Positions 1 to 9,179 are shown, counted from the first letter of the stretch. The stretch is 35,306 bases of DNA from an uncultured Spirochaetaceae bacterium (GCA_945910645.1 CAMDZB010000014.1:1-35306); one strand, 5' to 3'. Notes: generated by a model not told the origin, from the sequence alone. A program made the numbers and translations.

Positions 1-430
1 GCTTCTTAATGAAACTGCATCAAAGTATGGCCTTAAAAGCCTTGTGATCACATTTGATAAGTCACCAAAAGGAGTTTCTGAATTCCTCACTCTTGATGAG
101 AAAATTGATGCACTTATGAAACTCGGTATTGATAGGGTTGAAGTGCTAAAGTGGAACGATACACTTAAGAATACAACGGGTGCATCATTTATGCTTAACC
201 TTATCAAGCGCTTTAACATTAAAAAGATAGTCACAGGACATGACTTCAGCGTTGGAAACATACACTCAGAGCTTAAAATTGACGATCTGAGGCTATTTTT
301 TGGCAAAAACGACATAATTACCCTAGATGACTTTGGAATTGATGACATCAAGCGAATTTCATCAACATACATTCATTCGCTTTATAACAGCGGTGATAAG
401 GAGAGGGCAAAGGAGTTACTTTACCTCTAG
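1..430 (+). CDS. ribF: FMN adenylyltransferase (FAD synthetase), stand-alone module, 5'-truncated by window edge
   Basis: The frame is open from base 2, so the GTG at 44 is internal and the true start lies outside the window. The visible part matches the C-terminal two thirds of the RibF nucleotidyltransferase domain, which transfers AMP from ATP to FMN to make FAD. A VTGHDFSVGN stretch corresponds to the family's G-x-D-F-x-F-G region, and the end ISSTYIHSLYNSGD corresponds to the ISST-x-I-R-x-L motif. The protein stops five to ten residues after that motif, where bifunctional RibF would continue into riboflavin kinase. A separate riboflavin kinase gene is present at 23228-23632. The last 15 bp overlap the convergent gene at 416-2380. 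The family call is firm; the monofunctional state is read directly from the stop codon. Confidence 0.85.
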   Translation, partial: LLNETASKYGLKSLVITFDKSPKGVSEFLTLDEKIDALMKLGIDRVEVLKWNDTLKNTTGASFMLNLIKRFNIKKIVTGHDFSVGNIHSELKIDDLRLFFGKNDIITLDDFGIDDIKRISSTYIHSLYNSGDKERAKELLYL

Positions 431-2380
431 CGTTTTAACTTCGCGTTCAGTGCCGTACCTGAAGAACGTATTTAGAATAAATAGCATTGAATCTTCAGGC
501 GTATAATCCTGAATAATCATAAGATCAATAAGTGAATTAAGTTCACTCTGGAGCTTAACTCTGTCACTCTCGTTTTCTGATGTAAATAGTTCGTACGACT
601 TGAGTTTTGACAATTGCTTTAATAGTATGTTTGCAAATGTCTCTGCATCAAGCTCAGGGGATATTAGGCCACGACGGCGTATATACATTCCAAACTCATA
701 AAACTTGTCGATAAAGAATGGGTAGGCAAATGAAAATAGGGTCATTTTAAACGCATCATCCCTTAAGGATGTTCCATAGTAGCTTGAAATAACATCGGAA
801 ATCTTAAAGCAGTCAATCTTTGTTGAAATAGAAACTCCCTGAACTTCGTTTGTTTTGAAGTGATCAAGGAGTAGTTTAAACACAGAATAGTTGTAAATAT
901 AGTATGAGTCAAGGATCCTGTAGCTGAACTTTGCATCGCTTTTAAGGGGTGTATCCCTCACGCTCTCTATAACTTTAAGATCATTAAAAAACCAGGTGTT
1001 TTTGATAAGCCTTACGTTGTAGCCGTTATGAGGGTAGAAGTAGTTCCTATGGATGTAAGATTGGTTTCTCACATGCATCACAAAGTATACAGGCACTCTG
1101 AGAAGTTCAACAGATGATATCTTACCGTTTTTTGAGTACTTAAACAGAAACAGCTCATCAATTACACGTAAGTTTGGATTGAATATCGCAATTGCATAGC
1201 TTGTAAGAAGATCATCGTAGTAGCTCTTTTGAAGGTGTGCTTGCCTATGTGAGTCTCCTTTGCCTTTTGAATTTATGCGCTTTTTGTATCGTTTAAAGAG
1301 GCTAGGAAGGTCTTCCGAATACTCATAGAAGTTGAGTTTATCATTAGTAAATGCAGGCGGATTCACCTTGAGTAGAGTTACAATGTCTGCAGTCGTATCC
1401 TTGTCGTTTGCCTTATTTTTAATCTGATATTGCTTGAAAAAGTCAGCAATTGTATCAAATTTATTGTCGATTAATATGCCGTTGTAGTAGAGTTCTGCAT
1501 TCTTTTCAAAGTAACCTTTAAGTTCATTACACGATTCATTGGCATTGATTCTATTTGCAATGTAGAGTAAAAGCTCATATACTTGAGGTTTAACGCTCTC
1601 TGATGGAATAAAACTCATGAACGTTGCATTGATCTCTGATGTTGCAACATAGATACTAGTCTCATCACTCTGAATGTTAGAAAGGTCGAGTTCGCCACCG
1701 TTATAAAGAACATCAATTGTCCCCAAGAACGGGGAGCGGATAGTGAATACAGTAAAATCAATTGATACGTTTTTGAATGTAAAATTAATCTTTTTGTAGT
1801 TCAATACCTTGCCAATTAGGAATGTTGCCTTTGAAATCTTCTTAAGCCTGTTCTTTTTAAAATGTTCGTTTGATGAGATCATAAGGCCAAGAGGGAGTAC
1901 CACAGACTGTTCCTTTTGAAGTACAGTTTTGTTGATGGCCTTTGTCTTCTCATCATCAATGATTGTATTGAGTAGCTGCGTAAACTGTATGGAGTTTGTG
2001 TATGCATAAGCGCGTAGTTTCACCCGTTTATCAGAGAGCACATTTGGCATCACCTCACTCTCCATTATGTTAATTCTTATGCACTGGTCACTATAGAGGG
2101 GGCTTCTGAAGGCCACTTCTGAGTCTTTTAAAAAATCCTCATCTATAATGTTGTCACCTTCAAAGTAGCCTTCAATTGTGCCTGAAGGGAGGTAGAATAT
2201 ATCAGTGTTAATAATGGCATTATCTGCTTTCCTTACCTCATACATGTATACAAAGGAGCCGTAGGTGCGATATTTAATTTGAGTGCGAATTGTTGAGAAG
2301 GTGAATGAATCATCATCGATGAAGGCGATTATATCCTCAAATGGTACTGTTTTTATAACGTTTTTATATATCGATGTCAT
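416..2380 (-). CDS. Uncharacterised 654-residue protein
   Basis: I do not recognise this family. The protein is 654 residues, rich in Asn, Lys, Ile, Phe and Tyr, with no signal peptide, no convincing membrane segment and no nucleotide-binding motif that I can see. A basic stretch of RYKKRINSKGKGD type lies near the middle, and the C-terminal quarter looks helical. Its ATG overlaps the TGA of the upstream gene by 4 bp, so it is probably translationally coupled to the membrane-anchored protein at 2377-3339. Its 3' end overlaps the convergent FAD synthetase gene by 15 bp. The reading frame is long, uninterrupted and has codon use like its neighbours, so it is a real gene. It may be a lineage-specific protein that works with its operon partner. 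Confidence 0.8.
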   Translation of the reverse strand: MTSIYKNVIKTVPFEDIIAFIDDDSFTFSTIRTQIKYRTYGSFVYMYEVRKADNAIINTDIFYLPSGTIEGYFEGDNIIDEDFLKDSEVAFRSPLYSDQCIRINIMESEVMPNVLSDKRVKLRAYAYTNSIQFTQLLNTIIDDEKTKAINKTVLQKEQSVVLPLGLMISSNEHFKKNRLKKISKATFLIGKVLNYKKINFTFKNVSIDFTVFTIRSPFLGTIDVLYNGGELDLSNIQSDETSIYVATSEINATFMSFIPSESVKPQVYELLLYIANRINANESCNELKGYFEKNAELYYNGILIDNKFDTIADFFKQYQIKNKANDKDTTADIVTLLKVNPPAFTNDKLNFYEYSEDLPSLFKRYKKRINSKGKGDSHRQAHLQKSYYDDLLTSYAIAIFNPNLRVIDELFLFKYSKNGKISSVELLRVPVYFVMHVRNQSYIHRNYFYPHNGYNVRLIKNTWFFNDLKVIESVRDTPLKSDAKFSYRILDSYYIYNYSVFKLLLDHFKTNEVQGVSISTKIDCFKISDVISSYYGTSLRDDAFKMTLFSFAYPFFIDKFYEFGMYIRRRGLISPELDAETFANILLKQLSKLKSYELFTSENESDRVKLQSELNSLIDLMIIQDYTPEDSMLFILNTFFRYGTEREVKTLEVK

Positions 2381-3339
2381 TTAATAAATGCATCTCCCTC
2401 GGGAACAATTATGTCATCGTTAAGAATATAAATGTACCTTGAACCCTTCTTTTCAAACGTTACATCAAGCGATGAGAACGACGGATTTTTAATAAGATCC
2501 TCAAAGATTTCATCAAGTGCAAGGTTGTTTACGGCAGCAAGGTTCTTTATTCCATTATCGCCAAGGGATATGGTCATCTCGGCATCAAGGATAAAGAGCA
2601 CATCCTTATTCTCCCTCTCAAGCCTGTTCTGTAAAAGTGAGAGGTTCTTAAAGTATGGCGTGATGATGATTTTAGTATCGTTTTCTACAAAGAGCTTTTC
2701 GTAGATCTCGTTTGTCTCTTCTTCCCCTTCGTTACGAGGGTACTCATCTATAATAAGATGATCCTTTGTTGTGTTTCTTGAAAAAGCAAGGTATGCATCC
2801 TGAGAGTAGCTGTCTGAGCTGTTGTATACAAAGGCTGTGCTAAGAGTCTGACTGTCTGCAAGAGAACCAATCTGGTTCCATGTGGTATTGACGTCTTGAA
2901 TGCGGTAGAACTCATCAAGGGAGCCTTCCTTTGTAACTCGCGTAAGCCCAATGATTTTTGCCCTTCCGCGTGGATGAAAAGCAATGTCTTTTTCTGCGTT
3001 GTACGAGAAGAGATAAATCACTATTGTTGGTGAAAGCACTATGTGCGTTGGAGCATACATCTCATCAAGAGAGCGTAAATCACGAATGAATGAATCGTAT
3101 GTAAATTCATTTAGTTTGTATACTTGTGTCACAAGTTTTGTGTAGTTTTGATCAAGTATTTTATCAATTTTATCCTTCTGAGGTTCGTAAGTGATGTTAT
3201 AAAAACCTTCATCCATCACAAAGAGTATAGTATTCTTCCATCTGTTGTTTTCGCTTTTAACTGTAAAGAACACCGCCACAAAGATAAGTAGTAAGACAAT
3301 AATATAAAGAAAAATATATCTTAGAAATTTTAGTGACAC
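2377..3339 (-). CDS. Uncharacterised membrane-anchored protein, possibly periplasmic-binding-protein-like
   Basis: This 320-residue protein has one strong N-terminal hydrophobic segment (about residues 7-27) followed by a long hydrophilic domain. That fits an inner-membrane anchor with an extracytoplasmic domain, or an uncleaved signal. The order of predicted strands (ILFVMDEGFYNI, HIVLSPTIVIYLF, STAFVYNSSDSY, TKIIITPYF, VLFILDAE) suggests two alternating alpha/beta lobes, like type I periplasmic binding or sugar-binding folds. That is inference from pattern, not a recognised family signature. The start codon is GTG, reading VSLKF, with no Shine-Dalgarno and a TATTAT box 8 nt upstream. It is the first gene of a two-gene operon, and the next gene starts inside its stop codon. 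It is divergent from the UPF0371 gene. Confidence 0.75.
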   Translation of the reverse strand: MSLKFLRYIFLYIIVLLLIFVAVFFTVKSENNRWKNTILFVMDEGFYNITYEPQKDKIDKILDQNYTKLVTQVYKLNEFTYDSFIRDLRSLDEMYAPTHIVLSPTIVIYLFSYNAEKDIAFHPRGRAKIIGLTRVTKEGSLDEFYRIQDVNTTWNQIGSLADSQTLSTAFVYNSSDSYSQDAYLAFSRNTTKDHLIIDEYPRNEGEEETNEIYEKLFVENDTKIIITPYFKNLSLLQNRLERENKDVLFILDAEMTISLGDNGIKNLAAVNNLALDEIFEDLIKNPSFSSLDVTFEKKGSRYIYILNDDIIVPEGDAFIK

Positions 3340-3466
3340 GTTTTAATATAATACTAAATAATTCATATTTTTTGTAGACTAAATTTTATTGAAAATAACC
3401 TATATAAGATGTAAACTTTTAAAGCGTTGTAAAAACAAAAAACAATCAATTAAAAGGGGTAGACTT

Positions 3467-4999
3467 ATGGGAAACATTGGTTTTGACAACGACAAATATC
3501 TCAAGGAGCAGACATCGTTCATTCTTGAACGCGCTAAAAACGGAGGCGAGAAGCTCTACATTGAATGTGGCGGCAAGCTTCTTCACGATTTTCATGCAAG
3601 CAGAGTCCTTCCAGGCTACGATCCTGATGTTAAAATGAGGGTATTTTCATCGCTTGTGGATAAGATTGACATCATCATTTGTATTCACGCAGAGGCAATC
3701 GAGAACAAGAAGATTCGTGCAGATTTTGGCACAACCTACGATAGCGATGTATTGCAGATGATAGAGGACTTTAAGGCGTATGGACTCAATCCCAAGCGCG
3801 TTGTAATCACACGATTTAAGGGGGAACGCTCTGCACTCCTATTTAAGGATCTGCTTGAAAGACGCGGAATAAAAGTATACTTACATAAACCAACCAAAGG
3901 ATACCCAACCAATGTTGATGAGATCGTATCAGATGAGGGATATGGTCAAAATGAGTACATTGAAACTGAAAAACCAATAGTTATTGTAACAGCACCAGGA
4001 CCGGGAAGCGGCAAGCTTGGCACCTGTCTTTCACAGATTTATCATGAGTATAAGAGAGGAAAGAAGGCAACATATTCAAAGTTCGAGACATTCCCAATCT
4101 GGAATCTTCCTATAGATCACCCTGTAAATGTTGCTTATGAATCGGCAACAGCAGACCTTGGAGATGTGAACCTCATCGACTACTTCTACCTTGAGAAAAC
4201 AGGAAAGACAGCAGTCAACTACAACAGAGACCTTGAGGCATTCCCACTTCTTAAGAGGATTCTTGAGCGTATCACAGGCGGAGAGAGCACATATTCATCT
4301 CCAACTGATATGGGTGTAAACAGATGCGGTTTTGGAATCGTTGATGATGCTGTAGTGAGGGAAGCGGCAAACCAGGAGATCATCAGACGATACTTAATAG
4401 CAAAGGTTGAATACGCCAAGGGTAGAGAGACAAAACAGACTGTAGAGAGATGTTTTGACATAATGAGCAAGGTAGGTCTTACTCCTCTTATGCGCCCTGT
4501 AGTTCCAGTATGCGAGGCAAAGCTCAGGAGCGCCATCTCTAAGGGTAAAGGCAAGGATGGAATTACCTGCGTTGGTGCAATTGAGACTCAAAACGGTGAG
4601 ATTATCACAGGCACGAACAGTCCACTTATGCACGCATCAACTGCGATGATATTTAACGTACTAAAGACACTTGCAGGAATTGATGACAGCATTGATCTAA
4701 TTCCGCGCGAGATCATTAGCGCTATACGCCACATGAAGAAGGATATCCTTAATGAGGTTGGATGCTCACTTAATCTTGATGAGGGACTAATCTGTCTTGC
4801 ACTTGCATCAAGCCTATCAAAGGATGCAAAGAAGGCACTCGGGAAACTTAAGGAGCTTAAAGGGCTACATGCACATCTTTCTCATATCCCATCAACAGGT
4901 GACTTAAAAGGTTTAAGGACACTAGGAATCAACGTGACATCTGAGGATATCTATCCACGCTCAGAGCTTGCACGATACATTAGGGAAGACGTTCAATGA
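3467..4999 (+). CDS. UPF0371 / DUF1846 family protein
   Basis: This protein of about 510 residues matches the conserved DUF1846 (UPF0371) family found in Firmicutes, Actinobacteria and others. Family hallmarks include the N-terminal MGNIGFDNDKYL, the stretch FHASRVLPGYDPD, a Gly-rich segment TAPGPGSGKLGTCLSQ near residue 185 and a TDMGVNRCGFGI segment. The biochemical role is not established; structural-genomics work exists for the family. I place the start at the ATG at 3467 because AAGGGG sits 7-8 nt upstream and MGNIGFD is the usual N-terminus. The frame stays open further upstream to 3389, but that extension is Lys/Arg-rich and unlike the family. It heads an operon with lgt, purine nucleoside phosphorylase and a dehydrogenase, and its TGA overlaps the lgt ATG. 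Confidence 0.9.
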   Translation: MGNIGFDNDKYLKEQTSFILERAKNGGEKLYIECGGKLLHDFHASRVLPGYDPDVKMRVFSSLVDKIDIIICIHAEAIENKKIRADFGTTYDSDVLQMIEDFKAYGLNPKRVVITRFKGERSALLFKDLLERRGIKVYLHKPTKGYPTNVDEIVSDEGYGQNEYIETEKPIVIVTAPGPGSGKLGTCLSQIYHEYKRGKKATYSKFETFPIWNLPIDHPVNVAYESATADLGDVNLIDYFYLEKTGKTAVNYNRDLEAFPLLKRILERITGGESTYSSPTDMGVNRCGFGIVDDAVVREAANQEIIRRYLIAKVEYAKGRETKQTVERCFDIMSKVGLTPLMRPVVPVCEAKLRSAISKGKGKDGITCVGAIETQNGEIITGTNSPLMHASTAMIFNVLKTLAGIDDSIDLIPREIISAIRHMKKDILNEVGCSLNLDEGLICLALASSLSKDAKKALGKLKELKGLHAHLSHIPSTGDLKGLRTLGINVTSEDIYPRSELARYIREDVQ

Positions 5000-5979
5000 G
5001 TTATTATATCAACTATCCAAAATGGCTATCACCATTCGTATTTCCGTTTACAACAATCATAAGATGGTACTCGCTTATGTACCTCTTTGCATTCGCAACA
5101 GCATTCTTTCTTTTACGTCATATTCTTAAATATGATCAGAGCCGCCTTAAGCTTTCGATAAAGGATGAGAAGGATGTAGAACTTGTCTTATACGTTGCTG
5201 TATTTCTGATAATCGGTGCACGCCTTGGGTCATGCTTGATCTATAGCGGCACCTACTACTACAAACATCCGCTTGAGATATTCTTTCCGTTCAAAAATGG
5301 CAAGTTTGTAGGACTTGGCGGCATGAGTTACCACGGAGGTATCTTTGGTGCGCTTCTTGGCGGTCTTATATTCTCAAAGGTTCACAAGGTTAGGCTTGTT
5401 GATGTCATTGATACTCTCATCGTCTGTATTCCATTTGGCTACACATGGGGACGCATCGGCAATTTCCTAAATAGGGAGCTTTACGGACGCGTTACAACAT
5501 CTTCTCTTGGCATGATGTTCCCACCTGAAAACACTGAGCTATTCGACTCATCGCTTCCATGGGTTAGGGATGTAATGGCAAAGGTTGGAATTGAATCAAA
5601 TGCGCCTTTTGTTAATCTTCCACGATATCCAAGTCAGCTCTATGAGGCATTTTTTGAGGGCATAGTTATTGGATGTATAATGTGGTTTCTAATTAGGCCT
5701 CATTTAAAGAAGATGCCACCTTTAATGCCATTTGGGGTATATCTTACTCTTCACGGCCTTGTGAGGTTCTTCATCGAGTACCTACGTGAGCCTGATAGCA
5801 ACCTTGGATTCATAATAAAGGGAGGCGCAGGGAGCGATACTCCGTACCTATTTACATCGATACTCAACATTTCAATGGGGCAGATACTATGCCTTATCAT
5901 GGTATTATCCGGCGTTTTAATAATGTTTCTCTCAAAAATGATGTATAATAAGAGTAGAGGTAAAGAATGTCGAAAATAG
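4996..5979 (+). CDS. lgt: Prolipoprotein diacylglyceryl transferase
   Basis: Lgt transfers diacylglycerol from phosphatidylglycerol to the lipobox cysteine of prolipoproteins at the inner membrane. The 327-residue protein has about seven hydrophobic segments. It carries the family signature GRIGNFLNRELYGR (residues 152-165), the HGG motif (113-115) in SYHGGIFGALLGG, and the late segment HGLVRFFIEYLREPD, whose Arg and Glu are typical of the family. It is somewhat longer than the roughly 290 residues of E. coli Lgt, with extra sequence between the signature and the YPSQLYEA motif. The start overlaps the previous stop (ATGA) and the stop lies inside the purine nucleoside phosphorylase gene. A client lipoprotein is encoded nearby at 8718-9179. 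Confidence 0.97.
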   Translation: MSYYINYPKWLSPFVFPFTTIIRWYSLMYLFAFATAFFLLRHILKYDQSRLKLSIKDEKDVELVLYVAVFLIIGARLGSCLIYSGTYYYKHPLEIFFPFKNGKFVGLGGMSYHGGIFGALLGGLIFSKVHKVRLVDVIDTLIVCIPFGYTWGRIGNFLNRELYGRVTTSSLGMMFPPENTELFDSSLPWVRDVMAKVGIESNAPFVNLPRYPSQLYEAFFEGIVIGCIMWFLIRPHLKKMPPLMPFGVYLTLHGLVRFFIEYLREPDSNLGFIIKGGAGSDTPYLFTSILNISMGQILCLIMVLSGVLIMFLSKMMYNKSRGKECRK

Positions 5980-6800
5980 GACAAAATTTGAACAAAATGT
6001 ACACTTCTATCAAGCCTCGTATCCCATTTGCTCCGAAGGTTGGAATAGTGCTTGGATCCGGGCTTGGTGGAATACTCGATAAACTTGATATAAAAGGTGT
6101 GATTCCATATAAGGATATTGAGGGCTTTCCTCAGAGTACTGCACCCGATCATAAGGGGCAGTTTCTATTTGCATACATAAATGATGTTCCTGTTGTAATT
6201 ATGCAGGGTAGGGTTCACTACTATGAGGGTTACAGCATCGATGAGGTTGTATACCCTTCACGTTTAATGGCTCTGATGGGCGTTAAACTTGTTATACTTA
6301 CAAATGCAGCAGGCGGAATGTATGATGGAATGGAAGTTGGCGACATTATGATGATTAAGGATCATATATCAACATTTGTTCCATCACCATTGAGGGGTGA
6401 AAACCTCTCCGAATATGGAGTGCGCTTTCCTGATATGGGCGATGTATACTCAAAGAAGCTTCGAGATAAGGCAAAAGTTGTTGCAAAAAAAATAGGATTA
6501 GACTTAAAAGAAGGAATCTATGTTCAGCTTTCAGGCCCACAGTTTGAAACTCCAGCTGAGATTCAGTTTTATAAGAGTATGGGATGGGGAGCATGCGGTA
6601 TGAGTACAGCAGTTGAGGCAATTGCGCTTGGTCATATGGGTGTAAAAGTGTTGGGCTTCTCGATGATTACTAATTATGCAGCTGGTCTTAAGGATGAAAA
6701 GCTTGAGGGGACTGATGTTGTTGATGTTGCAAACAAACGGGGCAAGGTATTCTCAGATTACATCCTACGCCTTGTTGATGATATTAAAAATGATGTATGA
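5967..6800 (+). CDS. punA: Purine nucleoside phosphorylase (trimeric, type I)
   Basis: The enzyme cleaves purine nucleosides with phosphate to give the free base and (deoxy)ribose-1-phosphate, for purine salvage in the cytoplasm. The 277 residues carry the markers of the trimeric PNP family: GSGLGG near residue 31 (phosphate loop), RVHYYEGY, TNAAGGM, QLSGPQFETPAEI with the base-site Glu, GMSTAVEAIAL, and ITNYAAG with the Asn that contacts the purine in this family. The length is normal. The gene overlaps lgt by 13 bp and has its own AGAGG Shine-Dalgarno about 7 nt before the ATG. The dehydrogenase that follows starts inside its stop codon. Specificity (inosine/guanosine only, or also adenosine) cannot be read with certainty. 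Confidence 0.95.
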   Translation: MSKIGQNLNKMYTSIKPRIPFAPKVGIVLGSGLGGILDKLDIKGVIPYKDIEGFPQSTAPDHKGQFLFAYINDVPVVIMQGRVHYYEGYSIDEVVYPSRLMALMGVKLVILTNAAGGMYDGMEVGDIMMIKDHISTFVPSPLRGENLSEYGVRFPDMGDVYSKKLRDKAKVVAKKIGLDLKEGIYVQLSGPQFETPAEIQFYKSMGWGACGMSTAVEAIALGHMGVKVLGFSMITNYAAGLKDEKLEGTDVVDVANKRGKVFSDYILRLVDDIKNDV

Positions 6801-7753
6801 AAGCCTTAGTTTTTAAAGAAAACCTTGAGTTTGTAGCCAACTATCCTATTCCTCAACGCAATACAGATGAAGCACTCATTAAAGTAAAACTTGCAGGGAT
6901 TTGCAACACAGACCGCGAGGTTATGAAGGGCTACAAGGATTTTCACGGCGTACTTGGACATGAATTTGTAGGTGTAATTGAGGATGCTAATGATAAAAGC
7001 TTAATTGGAAAGAGGGTGGTTGCTGAGATCAACATAGGATGTGGTGAGTGCGACTTTTGTAAATCAGGAATGGTTAAGCACTGCCTTAATAGAAAATGCC
7101 TTGGACTTATGGATAAGGACGGGTGTTTTTCTGAGTACATTACTATGCCACTTAATACAATACACTTTATCGATGATGATATAAGCGATGAGGATGCGCT
7201 ATTTACCGAGCCACTTGCAGCTGCATTTAGCGCTGTTAAGGATGCAAATATTCAAGATGATGAGAATATATTGCTCATAGGTGACGGACGATTATCATTT
7301 TTAATCTACACATCGCTAGTTTATGCTTTAAAAGGGAGAGGAAAGGATTCAGCCTACATCAAATCACACGTTATGGTAAAAGGGCGCCACAGCGATAAAC
7401 TCAAGCTATTTGGTGAAGCGACAGTAACAGATGACATTTCGTCTTTCAAAAAGCATTTTGACGCCGTTTTTGAGGCGTCAGGAAGCGATTCTGGCATCGA
7501 TGAGGCCATAAATTGTACAAAACCACGTGGACGCATTATCATCAAAACTACACGAGCAGGGAAGGCTACAATTGATCTTAATGCGATTGTAGTTAACGAG
7601 CTTAAGCTTATCGGTAGTAGATGCGGTGATTTTAAAGATGCACTTATGGTGTTAAAAGCACATCCGCATTTACCAAAAACCGAATTTTTTCCACTAGAGC
7701 AATTTAAAGAAGCGTTTGACTTAAAAGCGTTTAAGGTTGGATTTAAATTCTAG
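6797..7753 (+). CDS. Zinc-dependent alcohol dehydrogenase-like protein (MDR superfamily)
   Basis: This is a 318-residue medium-chain dehydrogenase/reductase. Catalytic-zinc ligands are visible as Cys in LAGICNTD (near residue 36), His in GVLGHEFVG and Glu in FTEPLAA. The structural-zinc cysteines form the cluster CGECDFCKSGMVKHC. The cofactor domain follows, with ILLIGDGRL in place of the classic GxGxxG, so NAD(P) binding is likely but somewhat divergent. The protein is shorter than the usual 340-350 residues, mainly in the cofactor domain and C-terminus. The ATG overlaps the PNP stop by 4 bp, and the end overlaps a convergent esterase gene by 11 bp. The substrate is unknown; polyol or threonine-type dehydrogenases are the nearest general class. 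Confidence 0.88.
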   Translation: MKALVFKENLEFVANYPIPQRNTDEALIKVKLAGICNTDREVMKGYKDFHGVLGHEFVGVIEDANDKSLIGKRVVAEINIGCGECDFCKSGMVKHCLNRKCLGLMDKDGCFSEYITMPLNTIHFIDDDISDEDALFTEPLAAAFSAVKDANIQDDENILLIGDGRLSFLIYTSLVYALKGRGKDSAYIKSHVMVKGRHSDKLKLFGEATVTDDISSFKKHFDAVFEASGSDSGIDEAINCTKPRGRIIIKTTRAGKATIDLNAIVVNELKLIGSRCGDFKDALMVLKAHPHLPKTEFFPLEQFKEAFDLKAFKVGFKF

Positions 7754-8708
7754 AGATTATTCTCTCAATTGGCGCTCCTGATATAAAGAGGTTCATCATG
7801 TACTCGATCTCTTTGATGTTAGGGGCGTATTTTGAAAATATAAAGTTGTGGTAGGCCTTCGGGCATTCGTAGTAAAGGCAGGGCACGTTTGCAGAGAGTA
7901 GCTGTTTTGCATAAAGGTCTGCATCATCGTGTAATGGGTCATATTCTGCTGAGATTATAAAAGTCTTTGGAAGTAGGAAATTTGCATTCACAAGTAGGGG
8001 AGAGACCGATGGATTGAACACCTCACTCTGATCGTTTAGATACAAGTCGAGGTACTCCCTCATGTGTTCCTTTGTTAGCGTTGGCGTTTCTTTATAAGTT
8101 GTGTAGCTCTTTGTTTCAAGACGTGCATCAGTAATCGGCGTTACAAGAATCTGCCCGTTTATGCGTGGATGCTTACGGTCGCGAGCGATACGTGATACTA
8201 CGCTTGCAATGTTTGCACCCGATGACTCACCGTAAAGATAGATTCTATCCTTATCAATCTGCCAGTACTCACATGCGTTTTCAAGCCAGGAGAGCACGTA
8301 ATAGCAGTCATCAATCTGCGTTGGAAACTTATACTCAGGGGATACATGATAGTCTAATGATACTATAAGTGCATCCAAAACTGATGCTAAATGTTTACAA
8401 TAATGATGGTAGTAACTCCAGTTTGATGCACCCCATCCACCACCGTGAATAAAGAGCACAATAGATGATGACTCCCTGTGATTGTTGAGTCTTTCGTATG
8501 TGTAAACTGTTACAGAGCGACCCTCATGTGTTGGAACAATATAGGTACGCTGTGTGATGTTTTTAGACCTTTTAGACATCATTTTGAGAGCTTTATTTTC
8601 CTTACGTTTTGTAAAGTTTTCGACGTTTTCGAACTTGTATAAGGAGTAGGGTAGGGACTTGAGATACATCTTGTATTTGAAATACTCTCTTATACTGCCT
8701 AATGCCAT
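7743..8708 (-). CDS. Alpha/beta hydrolase, HSL-like esterase
   Basis: This 321-residue protein belongs to the hormone-sensitive-lipase-like group of alpha/beta hydrolases, which hydrolyse small acyl esters. The oxyanion-hole motif HGGGW is at residues 88-92. The nucleophile elbow is GESSG at 160-164 with Ser162. The acid is probably Asp257 in SAEYDPLHDDA, and the histidine is His287 in AYHNF. There is no signal peptide, so it is probably cytoplasmic. About 50 basic residues precede the core. It starts 9 nt after the stop of the chagasin-like lipoprotein gene, with AAGG before the ATG, so the two are likely co-transcribed. Its 3' end overlaps the convergent dehydrogenase gene by 11 bp. The natural substrate cannot be inferred. 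Confidence 0.92.
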   Translation of the reverse strand: MALGSIREYFKYKMYLKSLPYSLYKFENVENFTKRKENKALKMMSKRSKNITQRTYIVPTHEGRSVTVYTYERLNNHRESSSIVLFIHGGGWGASNWSYYHHYCKHLASVLDALIVSLDYHVSPEYKFPTQIDDCYYVLSWLENACEYWQIDKDRIYLYGESSGANIASVVSRIARDRKHPRINGQILVTPITDARLETKSYTTYKETPTLTKEHMREYLDLYLNDQSEVFNPSVSPLLVNANFLLPKTFIISAEYDPLHDDADLYAKQLLSANVPCLYYECPKAYHNFIFSKYAPNIKEIEYMMNLFISGAPIERIISRI

Positions 8709-8717
8709 AATTTAGCC

Positions 8718-9179
8718 TTAAATAATAGAGTAGATATATGTTTTTCTATCAGCAATATCCGTAGTATTCCATGGGCGTGAATATACGAAATTTAGTACTA
8801 CAGTTCCCTTTTCTTTTGCTTTGAATGTCCAAACGTGAGAGGAGGGGGCTCCAAGAAGATCATTTGTATTTTGGTTTGTGACATACTCATCGTTTAAAAT
8901 TTCAATTTTACCATCACCGCTTACATTGACGCTCCATGAGTAACCTGTAGTTAGATTCTCTTTAAGAGCAATCATCCATACATCATCAACTTCCTTAACC
9001 TGTACGTTGTTTTTAGATGTTTGAAGAGGTGTATCATACGATGAATACGAGAGTACTTCACCCCGTGAAAGCGGCGATGTTGCATCTCCTGAATAGCTCT
9101 CACAGGATGATAGCGCTACTATAAATATTGTAAGTAAAATTAGAATTGATATTTTTAAATGTTTTCTTGATGAACCCAT
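8718..9179 (-). CDS. Chagasin-like (inhibitor family I42) lipoprotein
   Basis: This 153-residue protein has an N-terminal basic-hydrophobic signal and a lipobox LSSC with Cys26, so Lgt should lipidate it and it should sit in an envelope membrane. The mature part fits the chagasin/I42 cysteine-peptidase-inhibitor family. Loop L4 is represented by LKENLTTGYSWSV (family NPTTGY-W), the middle loop by GAPSSHVWTFKAKEKG, and the last loop by FVYSRPW (family Y-x-RPW). Chagasin proteins bind C1-type papain-like proteases through these three loops. No papain-like protease is encoded in this window. The gene leads an operon with the esterase downstream. It has no Shine-Dalgarno, and its -10 box is 6 nt before the ATG, suggesting a leaderless message. 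Confidence 0.82.
   Translation of the reverse strand: MGSSRKHLKISILILLTIFIVALSSCESYSGDATSPLSRGEVLSYSSYDTPLQTSKNNVQVKEVDDVWMIALKENLTTGYSWSVNVSGDGKIEILNDEYVTNQNTNDLLGAPSSHVWTFKAKEKGTVVLNFVYSRPWNTTDIADRKTYIYSII

Noticed and set aside
3389-3466. 26-residue N-terminal extension of the UPF0371 protein
   Set aside because: Lys/Arg-rich and unlike the family; AAGGGG precedes the internal ATG at 3467.
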